Source: an uncultured Bacilli bacterium
GTDB taxonomy: Bacteria > Bacillota_I > Bacilli_A > RF39 > UBA660
Assembly (NCBI GenBank): GCA_934149465.1
Contig: CAKPEZ010000002.1
Location: 62,001 to 126,000, forward strand
Length of the DNA: 64,000 nt
Reading direction: 5' to 3'
In this document: piece after piece, positions 25,600-34,140 of the stretch
Layout: the number at the start of each line of letters is the position of its first letter
Position numbering within the stretch: position 1 is the stretch's first letter
Position numbers and translations under genes: made by a program
The notes under the pieces: model-generated
What the model was told of the DNA's origin: nothing
The model's database searches: none
Seen by the model: the letters and a program-made list of their open reading frames with translations, nothing else

Positions 25600-26460
25600 A
25601 TGAAAGAAAGGACTATTTTAAAAAGATGTCTTTTCGTTAATAGTTTTTTAGTTATTATTAAGGTGTTTATTGGAATAAAGTATAATTCTAATCTCTTAAT
25701 AATAAGTGCTATTCAGTCTCTTTCAGATCTATTTACTGATATAGCATCTTTAATTGCAATTAGATTTTCTCTTAAAAGGGCAAATTATAATTATCCTTAT
25801 GGATATGGTAAAATAGAATATATTGCGTCATTATTTATTGGAAGTGCTATTGTTTTTGGTAGTATAAATATAATAGTATCTTCTTTTAAAGGTGGAGCAG
25901 AAGTTAGTAGTTATCTTCTTATTTATGTATCTTTATTTGTTATGATTATTAAACTTTTATTAGCGCTTTATTTAAAAAGAGAAGCTTTAAAAAGTAATAA
26001 TTCTATAGTATTATCTTCTTATAAAGAAGCTCTATCAGATTCTTTAGGTTCTTTATTAATAGTATTTTCTTTTCTATTATTAAAGTTTAATATATTTAAA
26101 GGAATAAGCTTATTAACAGGATTTCTAATTGGAATATATATATTAAAAGAAGCTATTAGTTTAATTATTATAAATATTAAGATGCTTCTTGATAAAAGAG
26201 AAGATAAGCTTGATTTAGAGATAAAAGAAGATATATTATTATTTAGAGAAGTACTTAATATTAAGAATATATGTTTAATAAGATATGGATCTTATTATAA
26301 AGGGGAAATAGATCTTACTTTAAAAGAAGATTTATCTTTAGAAAAGATAATAGAGTTAATATCTAATATTAAAGCTTTTTTGAAAGAGAAATATTATATA
26401 AACTATCTTAGTATAAATGTTATAAAGGAAGTGAATTTATGCCAGAATTACCTGAAGTAG
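25600..26460 (+). CDS. Cation diffusion facilitator family transporter with altered metal site
   Basis: A six-helix membrane protein of 286 residues of the CDF family, which exports Zn, Mn, Fe or similar ions in exchange for protons. GYGKIEYIASL after helix 2 is a family hallmark. The helix 2 site, usually HSxxD, reads QSLSD (Q39, D43), and the helix 5 site, usually HxxxD, reads EALSD (E143, D147). Both histidines of a Zn-type site are thus absent. The C-terminal cytoplasmic domain is about 90 residues. AAAGGGAA precedes the ATG, 9 bp after polA, and it overlaps mutM by 22 bp. The ion is unknown. Confidence 0.85.
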   Translation: MKERTILKRCLFVNSFLVIIKVFIGIKYNSNLLIISAIQSLSDLFTDIASLIAIRFSLKRANYNYPYGYGKIEYIASLFIGSAIVFGSINIIVSSFKGGAEVSSYLLIYVSLFVMIIKLLLALYLKREALKSNNSIVLSSYKEALSDSLGSLLIVFSFLLLKFNIFKGISLLTGFLIGIYILKEAISLIIINIKMLLDKREDKLDLEIKEDILLFREVLNIKNICLIRYGSYYKGEIDLTLKEDLSLEKIIELISNIKAFLKEKYYINYLSINVIKEVNLCQNYLK

Positions 26461-27266
26461 AAACAGTAAAAGAATCTTTAAGAAAAAGATTATTAAAGAA
26501 AAGAATTATGGAAGCTACTATTTATTATGATAACTTGATTGCTTATCCTGATGTAGCTTCTTTTAAGAAAGAAATAAAAGGACAAACTATTAATGAGCTA
26601 GATAGAAGAGGTAAATTTATTATCTTTGTATTAGATGATTATTATTTGTTATCTCACTTAAGAATGGAAGGAAAGTATTTTTTTAAAAATAGTAAAGATA
26701 TTCTTTCTAAACATGAGCATCTTGTTTTTAAGTTAGATGATGATATAGAATTAAGATATCATGATACTCGTAAATTTGGAAAGATGTATTTAATAAAGAA
26801 AGAAGATATTAATAAGATAGGTCCTTTAAAAGATCTTGGCTTAGAGCCATTTTCTTTAGAACTTACATCTTCTTATTTAAAAGAAAAACTAAGAAATAAG
26901 AACTTACCTATAAAAAGTATTTTACTTGATCAAAGTATTATTACTGGTATTGGGAATATCTATGCTGATGAGATATTATTTTTATCTAAGATAAATCCTT
27001 TAAAGAAAGGAAAAGATCTTAGTACTGATGAATTAGATAAGATTATTCTTAATACTAGGAAGACCTTAAAAGAAGCAATTACTAAAGGAGGTACTACCAT
27101 TCATAGTTATGCTTCAGTAGATGGAATAACTGGTAAATTTCAAAATGAATTACTAGTTCATACTAAAGAAAATACTCCTTGTATTAATTGTCAAAGTAAT
27201 ATAGAAAAAATCAAAATAGGAGGAAGATCTACTTACTTTTGTCCTAATTGTCAGAAAATGAAATAA
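26439..27266 (+). CDS. mutM: Formamidopyrimidine-DNA glycosylase
   Basis: Removes oxidised purines such as 8-oxoguanine and nicks the abasic site. The mature N-terminus PELPEVETVKESL gives the catalytic Pro1 and Glu2; Lys in GRRGKF-like DRRGKFIIF is the second key residue, and HLRMEGKY is conserved. ITGIGNIYADEIL is the helix-two-turn-helix and the C-terminal zinc finger is C-x2-C...C-x2-C (PCINCQ, FCPNCQ). Length (275) is standard. The ATG lies in the end of the transporter gene with AAGGAAGTG upstream. Its link to polA makes a small DNA-repair unit. Confidence 0.96.
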   Translation: MPELPEVETVKESLRKRLLKKRIMEATIYYDNLIAYPDVASFKKEIKGQTINELDRRGKFIIFVLDDYYLLSHLRMEGKYFFKNSKDILSKHEHLVFKLDDDIELRYHDTRKFGKMYLIKKEDINKIGPLKDLGLEPFSLELTSSYLKEKLRNKNLPIKSILLDQSIITGIGNIYADEILFLSKINPLKKGKDLSTDELDKIILNTRKTLKEAITKGGTTIHSYASVDGITGKFQNELLVHTKENTPCINCQSNIEKIKIGGRSTYFCPNCQKMK

Positions 27267-27304
27267 CAAAGAATTATATATAATGATGTAAGGAATGATT
27301 AAAA

Positions 27305-27581
27305 ATGGACGTATGGGAAGAAATGTATAATAAAGCAAAAAAAGAATAACACAAAGAAAAAGTATCTCCTTTTATTGTTGCCCATTACGTAGTATCAGAA
27401 GTTAAAAAGCGAAGATGGAGAAATATTTACAGATTTTTGTATTGAAAGTACTAGCGGAGTTATGAATTTATGCACCAAACGAGTAGTTGCTTTAAATATG
27501 CACATGAATACCGAAAAAAAGGTTAAATTAGTTGATGTACTTCCAAATTGGTGGGGAGATAAACGTTATCACAATAAATGA
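27305..27581 (+). pseudogene. Broken cytidine-deaminase-like gene
   Basis: Translation from the ATG at 27305 gives MDVWEEMYNKAKKE, an in-frame TAA (27347-27349), then HKEKVSPFIVAHYVVSEV; the frame changes near 27411 and continues EDGEIFTDFCIESTSGVMNL, CTKRVVALNM and finally VLPNWWGDKRYHNK before TGA. This matches a cytidine-deaminase-type family whose active site normally reads CAER; here it is CTKR, so the catalytic Glu is gone, and the downstream PCxxC zinc segment is missing. A promoter-like TATAAT (27279-27284) and AAGGAA remain. The 27267-27609 gap holds nothing else I can see. Confidence 0.72.
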
Positions 27582-27609
27582 AAGTATTATCAAAGAAAGT
27601 GTGAAATAA

Positions 27610-28248
27610 ATGGAATACGAAGTAAGATTTTATTATAGTACTGAGGAGCTAAACAGTATTTTAGAAAAACTAAAACAAGGGAAAAATTTAAATAGTCAGC
27701 CAAGAACTTATGAAAAGACTATTCAATATAATCATTGTGATTCAAAATATGATTTTTATAGCAAAGAAATTGATGGAAGATTTAGACTTAGAATTTCATT
27801 AAATGAAATAAATACTAAATGTAAGCTTAGTTGGAAAAGAAGATTAAAAAATACTACCGAAACAGAAGTAAATAAAGAAGAAGAAAAAGAAGTAAGAATT
27901 AATCCTGATGATATAGATAATTTTTTATTTATAATAAATAAAGTTATGCATTTTATAGTAGTTGAAAGTTATGAGAGATATAGAACGATATTTGAAAACG
28001 AAGAAGTGGAAATATCAGTTGATGAGTATCCATTTGGAGTATGTGTGGAGATAGAAAATAAAAGTATCACAGGAGATCCGGAAGCTATTGTTAAAAAGTG
28101 GGTTAATATATTAGGGCTAAGAATTGAAGATGCATATAGATTATCTTGGGATGATAAATACTTTGAGCTTTGCCAAGAACAAGGAATAGAAAATTTTAGA
28201 GAGGTAGCATTTGGTAAACCAATGCCATCTATAAAAAAGAAAAAATAA
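27610..28248 (+). CDS. CYTH-domain protein (triphosphate-binding tunnel fold)
   Basis: A 212-residue soluble protein with CYTH features: the N-terminal ExExK-type motif as EYEVRF, then paired strands GRFRLRIS, CKLSWKRR, ESYERYRTIF and VEISVDEYPFGVCVEIE, which place the alternating acidic and basic residues that line the metal/triphosphate tunnel. Family members hydrolyse inorganic triphosphate or thiamine triphosphate, or cyclise ATP. The insert NTTETEVNKEEEKEVR is charged and may be a loop. It has its own strong terminator. A second CYTH protein lies at 54757. Substrate is not predictable from sequence. Confidence 0.8.
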   Translation: MEYEVRFYYSTEELNSILEKLKQGKNLNSQPRTYEKTIQYNHCDSKYDFYSKEIDGRFRLRISLNEINTKCKLSWKRRLKNTTETEVNKEEEKEVRINPDDIDNFLFIINKVMHFIVVESYERYRTIFENEEVEISVDEYPFGVCVEIENKSITGDPEAIVKKWVNILGLRIEDAYRLSWDDKYFELCQEQGIENFREVAFGKPMPSIKKKK

Positions 28249-28250
28249 TT

Positions 28251-28296
28251 GAAATTAACTTCTTCTAGATAATAAAAGAAGTTAATTTCTCTTTAT
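28251..28296 (+). terminator. Strong Rho-independent terminator after the CYTH gene
   Basis: Perfect 14-bp stem GAAATTAACTTCTT / AAGAAGTTAATTTC with an 11-nt loop and T-rich tail. Confidence 0.85.
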
Positions 28297-28320
28297 TTTA
28301 CTCAAGAAAGATGATACAAT
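28292..28320 (+). promoter_or_regulatory. Promoter of the GT2-gtrA pair
   Basis: TTTATT (28292-28297), 17-bp spacer and TACAAT (28315-28320) with extended TG. AGAGGTG lies before the ATG at 28345. Confidence 0.55.
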
Positions 28321-28344
28321 TAACTTAAAGAGGTGTAGTTAATT

Positions 28345-29271
28345 ATGGAAAAAAAGAAAATTGCAGTTTTAATACCATGTTATAATGAAGCAATTACTAT
28401 TAAGAAAGTAGTAGAAGATTATAAAGAGGTATTACCAGAAGCAGATATTTATGTGTATGATAATAATTCCACTGATGGTACTGACAAGATTGCTAAAGAA
28501 GCAGGAGCAATCGTAAGATATGAATATAAACAAGGAAAAGGTAATGTCATTAGAAGAATGTTTAAAGATATAAATGCTGATTGTTACTTAATGATTGATG
28601 GTGATGATACTTATCCTAAAGAAAATGCCAGAGAAATGTGTGATCTTATTTTAGAAGGAAAAGCTGATATGGTAATAGGAGATAGACTTTCTTCAACATA
28701 TTTTACAGAGAATAAAAGACCATTTCATAATTTTGGAAATAAGATAGTTCGTTTTTTAATAAATAAATTATTTAAGAATAATGTTAAAGATATTATGACT
28801 GGTTATAGAGCATTTAGTTATGAGTTTGTAAAGGGATTTCCAGTTTTATCAAAGGGATTTGAAATAGAGACAGAGATGACTATTCATGCTGTTGATAAAA
28901 ATTTTAAATTAGTAGAAATTCCAGTTACTTATAGAGATCGTCCTAAAGGATCAGCATCTAAGTTAAATACTTATAGTGATGGATTTAAAGTATTAAAGAC
29001 AATTGCAGTCTTATTTAAAGAATATAAGCCAGCATTCTTCTTTAATATATTATCAATATTACTTATATTAATATCTTTAATATTTATGGTGCCAGTATTT
29101 TTAGAATATTATAAGACTGGATTAGTTCCTAGATTTCCATCTTTAATAGTAGGATGTTTTATATTACTTGTAAGTATTTTATTATGGATTACAGGAATTA
29201 TCTTACAAGTAATAACTAAGAAACATAAACAACTTTATGAGTTATATTTAATTAGATTGGAGAAGAAGTAA
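28345..29271 (+). CDS. GT2 polyprenyl-phosphate-type glycosyltransferase (DPM1/AglD-like) with membrane tail
   Basis: Expected to transfer a sugar from a nucleotide donor to undecaprenyl phosphate, giving a lipid-linked donor used outside the cell. The GT-A domain has VLIPCYNEAITI, NNSTDGT and the metal-binding IDGDDTYP, then a family-specific GDRLSS and TGYRAFS; GSASKLNTYSDG is typical of the DPM1/GtrB group. Two C-terminal membrane helices (about 235-260 and 270-292) resemble GtrB. It is joined by TAATG overlap to a GtrA gene, the usual flippase partner. Confidence 0.9.
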   Translation: MEKKKIAVLIPCYNEAITIKKVVEDYKEVLPEADIYVYDNNSTDGTDKIAKEAGAIVRYEYKQGKGNVIRRMFKDINADCYLMIDGDDTYPKENAREMCDLILEGKADMVIGDRLSSTYFTENKRPFHNFGNKIVRFLINKLFKNNVKDIMTGYRAFSYEFVKGFPVLSKGFEIETEMTIHAVDKNFKLVEIPVTYRDRPKGSASKLNTYSDGFKVLKTIAVLFKEYKPAFFFNILSILLILISLIFMVPVFLEYYKTGLVPRFPSLIVGCFILLVSILLWITGIILQVITKKHKQLYELYLIRLEKK

Positions 29272-29654
29272 TGGATAAATTAATTAAGCAAATACTTAAA
29301 TTTGGTGTAGTTGGAGGAATAGCTTTTTTAATAGATTATTCTTTATTATATATATTAACAGAATACGCTAAAATACCAGTATTATATTCTTCAGTAATTT
29401 CTTTTTCAGTATCTGTAATATTTAATTATATCTTAAGTACTAAGTGGGTATTTACTACTAAGGAAAAACAAACTTTAAAAGATTTTATTATCTTTGTTTT
29501 ATTAAGTGTTATAGGTCTTGGAATTAATCAGTTAATTATGTATTTAGGAGTAGATAAACTTAATATATATTATATGATTGTTAAGCTATTTGCAACCGCA
29601 GTAGTAATGGTTTATAACTTTATATCAAGAAAATTAATAATAGAAAAGAAATAA
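29271..29654 (+). CDS. GtrA-family membrane protein (lipid-linked sugar flippase-like)
   Basis: A 127-residue protein with four membrane helices. KFGVVGGIAFLIDYSLLY and the later TKWVF and YNFISRKLI segments are the GtrA pattern. Family members are thought to flip undecaprenyl-phosphate-sugar made by an adjacent GT2. Start and the previous stop share one base (TAATG), so expression is coupled. The membrane glycosyltransferases downstream are possible users of the flipped donor. Confidence 0.92.
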   Translation: MDKLIKQILKFGVVGGIAFLIDYSLLYILTEYAKIPVLYSSVISFSVSVIFNYILSTKWVFTTKEKQTLKDFIIFVLLSVIGLGINQLIMYLGVDKLNIYYMIVKLFATAVVMVYNFISRKLIIEKK

Positions 29655-29681
29655 AGAAAGATCGGTTAAGATCTTTCTTTA
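29652..29681. terminator. Bidirectional terminator between gtrA and the DUF6020-like gene
   Basis: Perfect 12-bp stem TAAAGAAAGATC / GATCTTTCTTTA with a 6-nt loop, T run on each strand. The stop of the minus-strand gene lies in the stem-loop. Confidence 0.85.
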
Positions 29682-31267
29682 ATCATTAATGGAACACTTA
29701 GAAGAATAGGGAATATTAAGATAAATGGGAACATATATCTTAAAGAAAAAGATAGAGGAGTTGCACACATCATGCTAATCCACATAGCAAGATATGGAAT
29801 ATACAAAAGAGTATATTCTTTATTTTTATAACTACTTAATAGCATACTTATTATAATAAGCCAAATACAAGTTCCAGGATAAAGATACTGAGAATATTTG
29901 TAATAGAAATTTTCTAATTTTTCCTCTATGCTGTTAGGAAATAAATCTTTTTGAAATAAGTTATATCTTTCTTTTTGCGTTTCTACGTAGGTGTCAGTAG
30001 TATTACTAAAAACATCATAGTACATGTTATGACCATCAGTAATAAGGCCAACGCTCCAAAAACTTTCGGTTTGATAAGCATAACTTTCAATATAAATATC
30101 TAAATTTTTAAGAAGAATTGTTCCCCAGTTTTTTAAGAAACGCAATTTATTAATTTGTAAATATTCTCTATCAAAATCTTTATGCCATTTAATAGGATCA
30201 ACAGTACCATGATTATAAGATTTTTTTATTTCTTCAAAACTTAGAAGATGACTTACTAGATCTTTTTCTCCTCTACTTAAGTTACCATTATTTGCAACCA
30301 CTGCAGATATTTGTTGTAATGGAATAGCCATACTTTCTTGAAAATAGTGCTTTACGTTATATCTTTTTTGGATAATTTTATTTGCTGATGTGTTAATAAT
30401 GAAAGGAACTAATAATAAGATAAGCATTTTTTTATTAAAATATTTCTTGCAACGAATTATTAAGATAATACTTGTTATTATATAGATCACGAAAGCATTA
30501 GATCTAGTTAAGAACATAGTAGTATTAAGAATGATGTAGTAAATAATGAACTTCTTGTTACTTAGATATTCTCCTTTAGTTTCAATTATTTTCGTAAGAA
30601 GTAAGAATAAATAAATTAAAAGACTAGCAAATAATACATCTTTTACTGCAAATATTGAGTATGATGCGTATATAGGAGTAAATGCGTATATTCCAAGAAT
30701 TATACTAAGAAGAATAGGAGATACTTTTCTTTTAGCAAGAAATGCTAGAGTGTAAGATAAAGTAAAGATAATAAATAGCATTTGCAGAAAAGTAAATATT
30801 CCAAAGCCAATAATTCCATTTCCTAAGATATTATATCCTATCTTAATAGTAAAGATATTTAGTAAATAGCTATATCCTATTGGATGCTGGGAAGAAGCTG
30901 CTCCTGGAGAAGTTAGTTGATAGAACGTGTCATAGTCTGCTCCACCAGGGAAAAACGTTAGATAAGAGATTATCCAAACAACAAATAGAGTAATAAAAGA
31001 GATTAAGAAGATCTTTTTTATTTGTTTATCTTGGTAATTAGAAGTATTAAGATTTATTTTTTCTATTCTTTTTACTAAGAATTTTAAAATTAGAAAAGAT
31101 AAGCTTCCTATTAAGATAAACTTGATAAATAAGAAGAAGTAATTAATATTACTAAGAAATCTAATAGTATTAGGATTATTCTTCATTAGTATTTCTATAT
31201 TAATAGCAATACTTATTAATATAGATGTAATAATAATATTAAGATTATTTTTTATTTTTTCCTTCAT
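29666..31267 (-). CDS. DUF6020-like polytopic membrane protein, probable membrane glycosyltransferase
   Basis: A 533-residue protein with about 10-12 membrane helices. FFPGGADYDTFYQLTS followed by SQHPIGYSYLLN and, later, FAVKDVLFASLLIY are typical of DUF6020, a family with GT-C-like topology (acidic residues in the first outside loop). It probably uses a lipid-linked sugar outside the membrane, which fits the GT2/GtrA neighbours; this is inference. The ATG at 31267 is chosen over one at 31285 because AGGT lies 8 bp before it and the predicted transcript starts near 31284. Confidence 0.8.
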   Translation of the reverse strand: MKEKIKNNLNIIITSILISIAINIEILMKNNPNTIRFLSNINYFFLFIKFILIGSLSFLILKFLVKRIEKINLNTSNYQDKQIKKIFLISFITLFVVWIISYLTFFPGGADYDTFYQLTSPGAASSQHPIGYSYLLNIFTIKIGYNILGNGIIGFGIFTFLQMLFIIFTLSYTLAFLAKRKVSPILLSIILGIYAFTPIYASYSIFAVKDVLFASLLIYLFLLLTKIIETKGEYLSNKKFIIYYIILNTTMFLTRSNAFVIYIITSIILIIRCKKYFNKKMLILLLVPFIINTSANKIIQKRYNVKHYFQESMAIPLQQISAVVANNGNLSRGEKDLVSHLLSFEEIKKSYNHGTVDPIKWHKDFDREYLQINKLRFLKNWGTILLKNLDIYIESYAYQTESFWSVGLITDGHNMYYDVFSNTTDTYVETQKERYNLFQKDLFPNSIEEKLENFYYKYSQYLYPGTCIWLIIISMLLSSYKNKEYTLLYIPYLAMWISMMCATPLSFSLRYMFPFILIFPILLSVPLMIKERS

Positions 31268-31290
31268 AATTATACCTCGTTTCATAGAAG

Positions 31291-31319
31291 ATTATATCAT
31301 GATTTATCTTTAAGATAAA
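31291..31319 (-). promoter_or_regulatory. Minus-strand promoter with palindrome in the divergent region
   Basis: On the minus strand TTTATC, 17-bp spacer and TGATATAAT drive the DUF6020-like gene. A perfect 17-bp palindrome, TTTATCTT-T-AAGATAAA (31303-31319), covers its -35 box and abuts the divergent plus-strand promoter, so one regulator could control both. Confidence 0.6.
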
Positions 31320-31323
31320 GATA

Positions 31324-31352
31324 TTTACTTATTAAAGGATAAATGCTAAAAT
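31324..31352 (+). promoter_or_regulatory. Promoter of the GT39-like gene
   Basis: TTTACT (31324-31329), 17-bp spacer and TAAAAT (31347-31352) with the extended TG. Back to back with the minus-strand promoter. Confidence 0.6.
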
Positions 31353-31367
31353 GAAAATGGTGATATT

Positions 31368-32909
31368 ATGAACAAAATAAAAGAAATCTTAACAAAAAAA
31401 AGGATCTTAGTATTTCTTGCAATTACTCTTTGTATGTTAATAGCGTTATTCTTTGATTTTAAAAAAGAAACTTTTGATGGAGATGAGATATATAGTTATA
31501 CTTTAGCAACTTCTCCAAATGGTGGATTTATGGTAGGAAATGTTCCTTCTAATACTTTTACTAGTCCAGTAGTATATAATGAAGCTTTAACTTTAAATAA
31601 AGCAGATTTATTTCATTTTTATAAAGTATATTTAAATCAAGCTAATGATGTTCATCCTCCTTTTTATTATTTTCTTTTTAATTTAGCAGCATCTTTTAAA
31701 TTAGATTATTTTACGAAATGGACAGGATTATCCTTAAACTTAATGTTTTTTCTTGTTACTTTAGTATTTGTTTATCTTATTAGTAAGAAATTGACTAAGA
31801 ATATATATGCTAGTATATTTATAACGCTTTTATATGGACTTAGTGTAGGAGCACTTAGTAATGAAACTTTTATTAGAATGTATATGCTATCTACTATGTT
31901 TGGAACTATCTTTATATATCTTTTATTATTACTTGATGATGATAATAGTAAGTTTTACTTATATCCATTTATTACAGTAATAACTTATTTAGGCTTTATG
32001 ACTCATTATTATTTTTTAGTATTTGCGTTTTTTGCTTCTTTATTTTATGTTATATATTTACTTACTAATAAGAGATATAAGAAGTTAATATTATTTTCCG
32101 TATTTACTTTATTAGGAGTTATCTTAGGATTTATTACTTTTAGACCAGCTTATGATCATATGTTTAAAGGCTATAGAGGAGTAGAGTCTTCAACTAATCT
32201 TACTAGTTCTAATTTAAAATATAATTTAGATAAGATGTATCCTAGATTTAATGAAGAAGCTTTTTATAGTGATTTTCCTATTGTTATTTTCTTATTTATA
32301 AGTACTTTAGTATATGCTTTATTAAAAGTTAATCCTAAGAAGTTAATAAAAGATAATAGATATCTTATAATAATATTATTAACTATTCTTTCTTATTTCT
32401 TCTTAGTAGTAAAGATGATTCCTATCTTATCAACTAGATATATCTATATTATTTATCCATATATCTCTATAATACTAGTTACTTTTTTAAATAAATATCT
32501 ACCTAAGAAATACTTTTCTTTAGTATCAGGATTACTTTTATTACTTTGCTTTATTAATTTAGTTAGAATAAAACCTTCTTGGAGTAATAGTATTCCAAAT
32601 AAGGAGAAAGATCTTATATATAAATATCAAGCTTATCCTTATATATGTGCAGTAGAAAGTGATTATCACTTAATAGGAAAAGCCCCTTTCTTAATGAAAT
32701 TCTCTAAAATTTATATTTCTTTTGATTTTAATGAAGATAATATTAAAGATATTCTTTTATATTTAAAAGAAAATAATATTAATAAAGTTTTATTTGACTT
32801 ATCTGTATTAAAAGATGAGAATAAGTATTTAGATCTTCTTAAAGAAGATGATAACTATGTTAATTCTTTTAAGACAGATATTGGTATAGTATATGAATAC
32901 GCTTTTTAA
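31368..32909 (+). CDS. GT39/ArnT-like membrane glycosyltransferase (GT-C fold)
   Basis: A 513-residue integral membrane protein with about 11 helices. The first outside loop carries DGDEIYSYTLA, with the acidic pair expected at the GT-C active site, and further on NDVHPPFYYFLFNLAA, a hallmark of GT39-type proteins; RMYMLSTMFGT follows. Such enzymes transfer sugars from polyprenyl phosphate to lipids, glycans or proteins on the outer face. The C-terminal 100 residues are soluble. GGTGAT is the ribosome site. The nearby GT2 enzymes could make the lipid donor. Confidence 0.8.
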   Translation: MNKIKEILTKKRILVFLAITLCMLIALFFDFKKETFDGDEIYSYTLATSPNGGFMVGNVPSNTFTSPVVYNEALTLNKADLFHFYKVYLNQANDVHPPFYYFLFNLAASFKLDYFTKWTGLSLNLMFFLVTLVFVYLISKKLTKNIYASIFITLLYGLSVGALSNETFIRMYMLSTMFGTIFIYLLLLLDDDNSKFYLYPFITVITYLGFMTHYYFLVFAFFASLFYVIYLLTNKRYKKLILFSVFTLLGVILGFITFRPAYDHMFKGYRGVESSTNLTSSNLKYNLDKMYPRFNEEAFYSDFPIVIFLFISTLVYALLKVNPKKLIKDNRYLIIILLTILSYFFLVVKMIPILSTRYIYIIYPYISIILVTFLNKYLPKKYFSLVSGLLLLLCFINLVRIKPSWSNSIPNKEKDLIYKYQAYPYICAVESDYHLIGKAPFLMKFSKIYISFDFNEDNIKDILLYLKENNINKVLFDLSVLKDENKYLDLLKEDDNYVNSFKTDIGIVYEYAF

Positions 32910-32924
32910 AGGAGATAATTAAGT

Positions 32925-33890
32925 ATGATTGGTGTTTTAATTCCTAGTTTAAATCCTGATGATAGGTTAATTACTTTAGTAAAAGAATTAAAAAATAATA
33001 AGATAGATAATATTTTTATAGTAAATGATGGATCTTCTTTAGAATATGATAAATATTTTAAGAAGTGTGAAGATCTTGGGTGTATTGTGTTTAAGAATAA
33101 AGTAAATATGGGGAAGGGATATTCCTTAAAGAAAGGGATAAATAATATAAATAAAGATTATCCTAATATAAAAGGAATAGTAACTGCTGATAGTGATGGT
33201 CAGCATTTAGTTAGAGATATTATAAGAGTTAAAGAAGTTCTAATGAAAGAAGATATTCTTGTATTAGGAGTAAGATGCTTTAATAATAAGAGTATTCCTA
33301 TTAGAAGTAAGATAGGAAATAGATTTTCTTCTTTATATTTAAAGCTAATAAAAGGAATATCTTTAGAAGATACTCAAACTGGATTAAGAGGAATTCCAAG
33401 AAAAGATTTTGATTATGCTTTAAATATAAAGGGAGATAGATTTGACTATGAAATGAATTTTCTTTTAAATTTACAAGAAGAGTATACTACTATATTAATA
33501 GATACTATTTATAAAAAAGATCATACTAGTCATTTTAAGACAGTTATAGATTCTCTTAGAATATATAAATCATTAGGAATATCTTTCTTAATAGAATTAT
33601 CTTCTTATTTAATATTTTTTCTTTTGTTAAGAAATAATATTTCTTTTATTATATCAGTAATTATCTTTGGAATATATAATTATACTTTATATAAATATAT
33701 ATTATCTTTAGATAAAAGATCTTCTTTAGTATATTTATTCTTCTTAGGAATAAACTTGCTAATTAATTATTTCTTATTAAAAGTAAATCTATTTTTTAAA
33801 GTTATATTTATCTTAATAATCTTTATAATTAAGTTTATTTTAATACAAAGATTATTGTTAAATAAGAAGAAATTATTATATAGATCTTGA
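32925..33890 (+). CDS. GT2 glycosyltransferase fused to a GtrA-like membrane domain
   Basis: Residues about 1-205 are a GT-A domain with VLIPSLNPDDRL, VNDGSS and the metal site TADSDGQH, then GVRCFNNKSIPIRSK and DTQTGLRGIP, typical of polyprenyl-phosphate mannosyl/glucosyl transferases. Residues about 215-321 form four membrane helices like GtrA. The two functions, donor synthesis and flipping, that are separate genes at 28345-29654 are here on one chain. AAAGGAGAT precedes the ATG. It likely feeds the GT39-like protein just upstream. Confidence 0.88.
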   Translation: MIGVLIPSLNPDDRLITLVKELKNNKIDNIFIVNDGSSLEYDKYFKKCEDLGCIVFKNKVNMGKGYSLKKGINNINKDYPNIKGIVTADSDGQHLVRDIIRVKEVLMKEDILVLGVRCFNNKSIPIRSKIGNRFSSLYLKLIKGISLEDTQTGLRGIPRKDFDYALNIKGDRFDYEMNFLLNLQEEYTTILIDTIYKKDHTSHFKTVIDSLRIYKSLGISFLIELSSYLIFFLLLRNNISFIISVIIFGIYNYTLYKYILSLDKRSSLVYLFFLGINLLINYFLLKVNLFFKVIFILIIFIIKFILIQRLLLNKKKLLYRS

Positions 33891-33955
33891 TTAATTAGAT
33901 GGAATTTGTTAGAATTAAAGAGAAAGTAAGATAAGAAGAAAGAAGTGATATTTTT

Positions 33956-34030
33956 ATGAATAATTTATTAAATAATTCTTCTTACTACGTAAATAATATA
34001 ATAAATAAATCTATACATATAAAACGTTAG
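33956..34030 (+). CDS. Possible 24-residue peptide overlapping a terminator
   Basis: An ATG with AGAAGTGAT seven bases upstream opens a 24-codon frame rich in Asn and Tyr (MNNLLNNSSYYVNN...). Its last codons form the left arm of the large terminator at 34007-34067, so translation could influence termination. No homologue is recognised, and the frame may be chance. The 250-bp gap 33891-34140 holds this, the terminator and the next promoter. Confidence 0.25.
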   Translation: MNNLLNNSSYYVNNIINKSIHIKR

Positions 34031-34067
34031 AGTAATCTAATACGTTTTTTAGTATAGATTTTTTTAT
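34007..34067 (+). terminator. Large two-part Rho-independent terminator
   Basis: Outer stem AAATCTATAC / GTATAGATTT (10 bp) encloses an inner hairpin AAAACGT-AGA / TCT-ACGTTTT, followed by a run of seven T. Confidence 0.75.
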
Positions 34068-34083
34068 ACTTTAGAAAGAGAAT

Positions 34084-34112
34084 TTGCTTTTTAGAAGAAA
34101 ATTTGCTATAAT
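34084..34112 (+). promoter_or_regulatory. Promoter of the kinase-like gene
   Basis: TTGCTT (34084-34089), 17-bp spacer and TATAAT (34107-34112) with the extended TG. AGGGGGA lies before the ATG at 34141. Confidence 0.7.
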
Positions 34113-34140
34113 AAGTTCTACTTAAAAAAGGGGGATTGTT

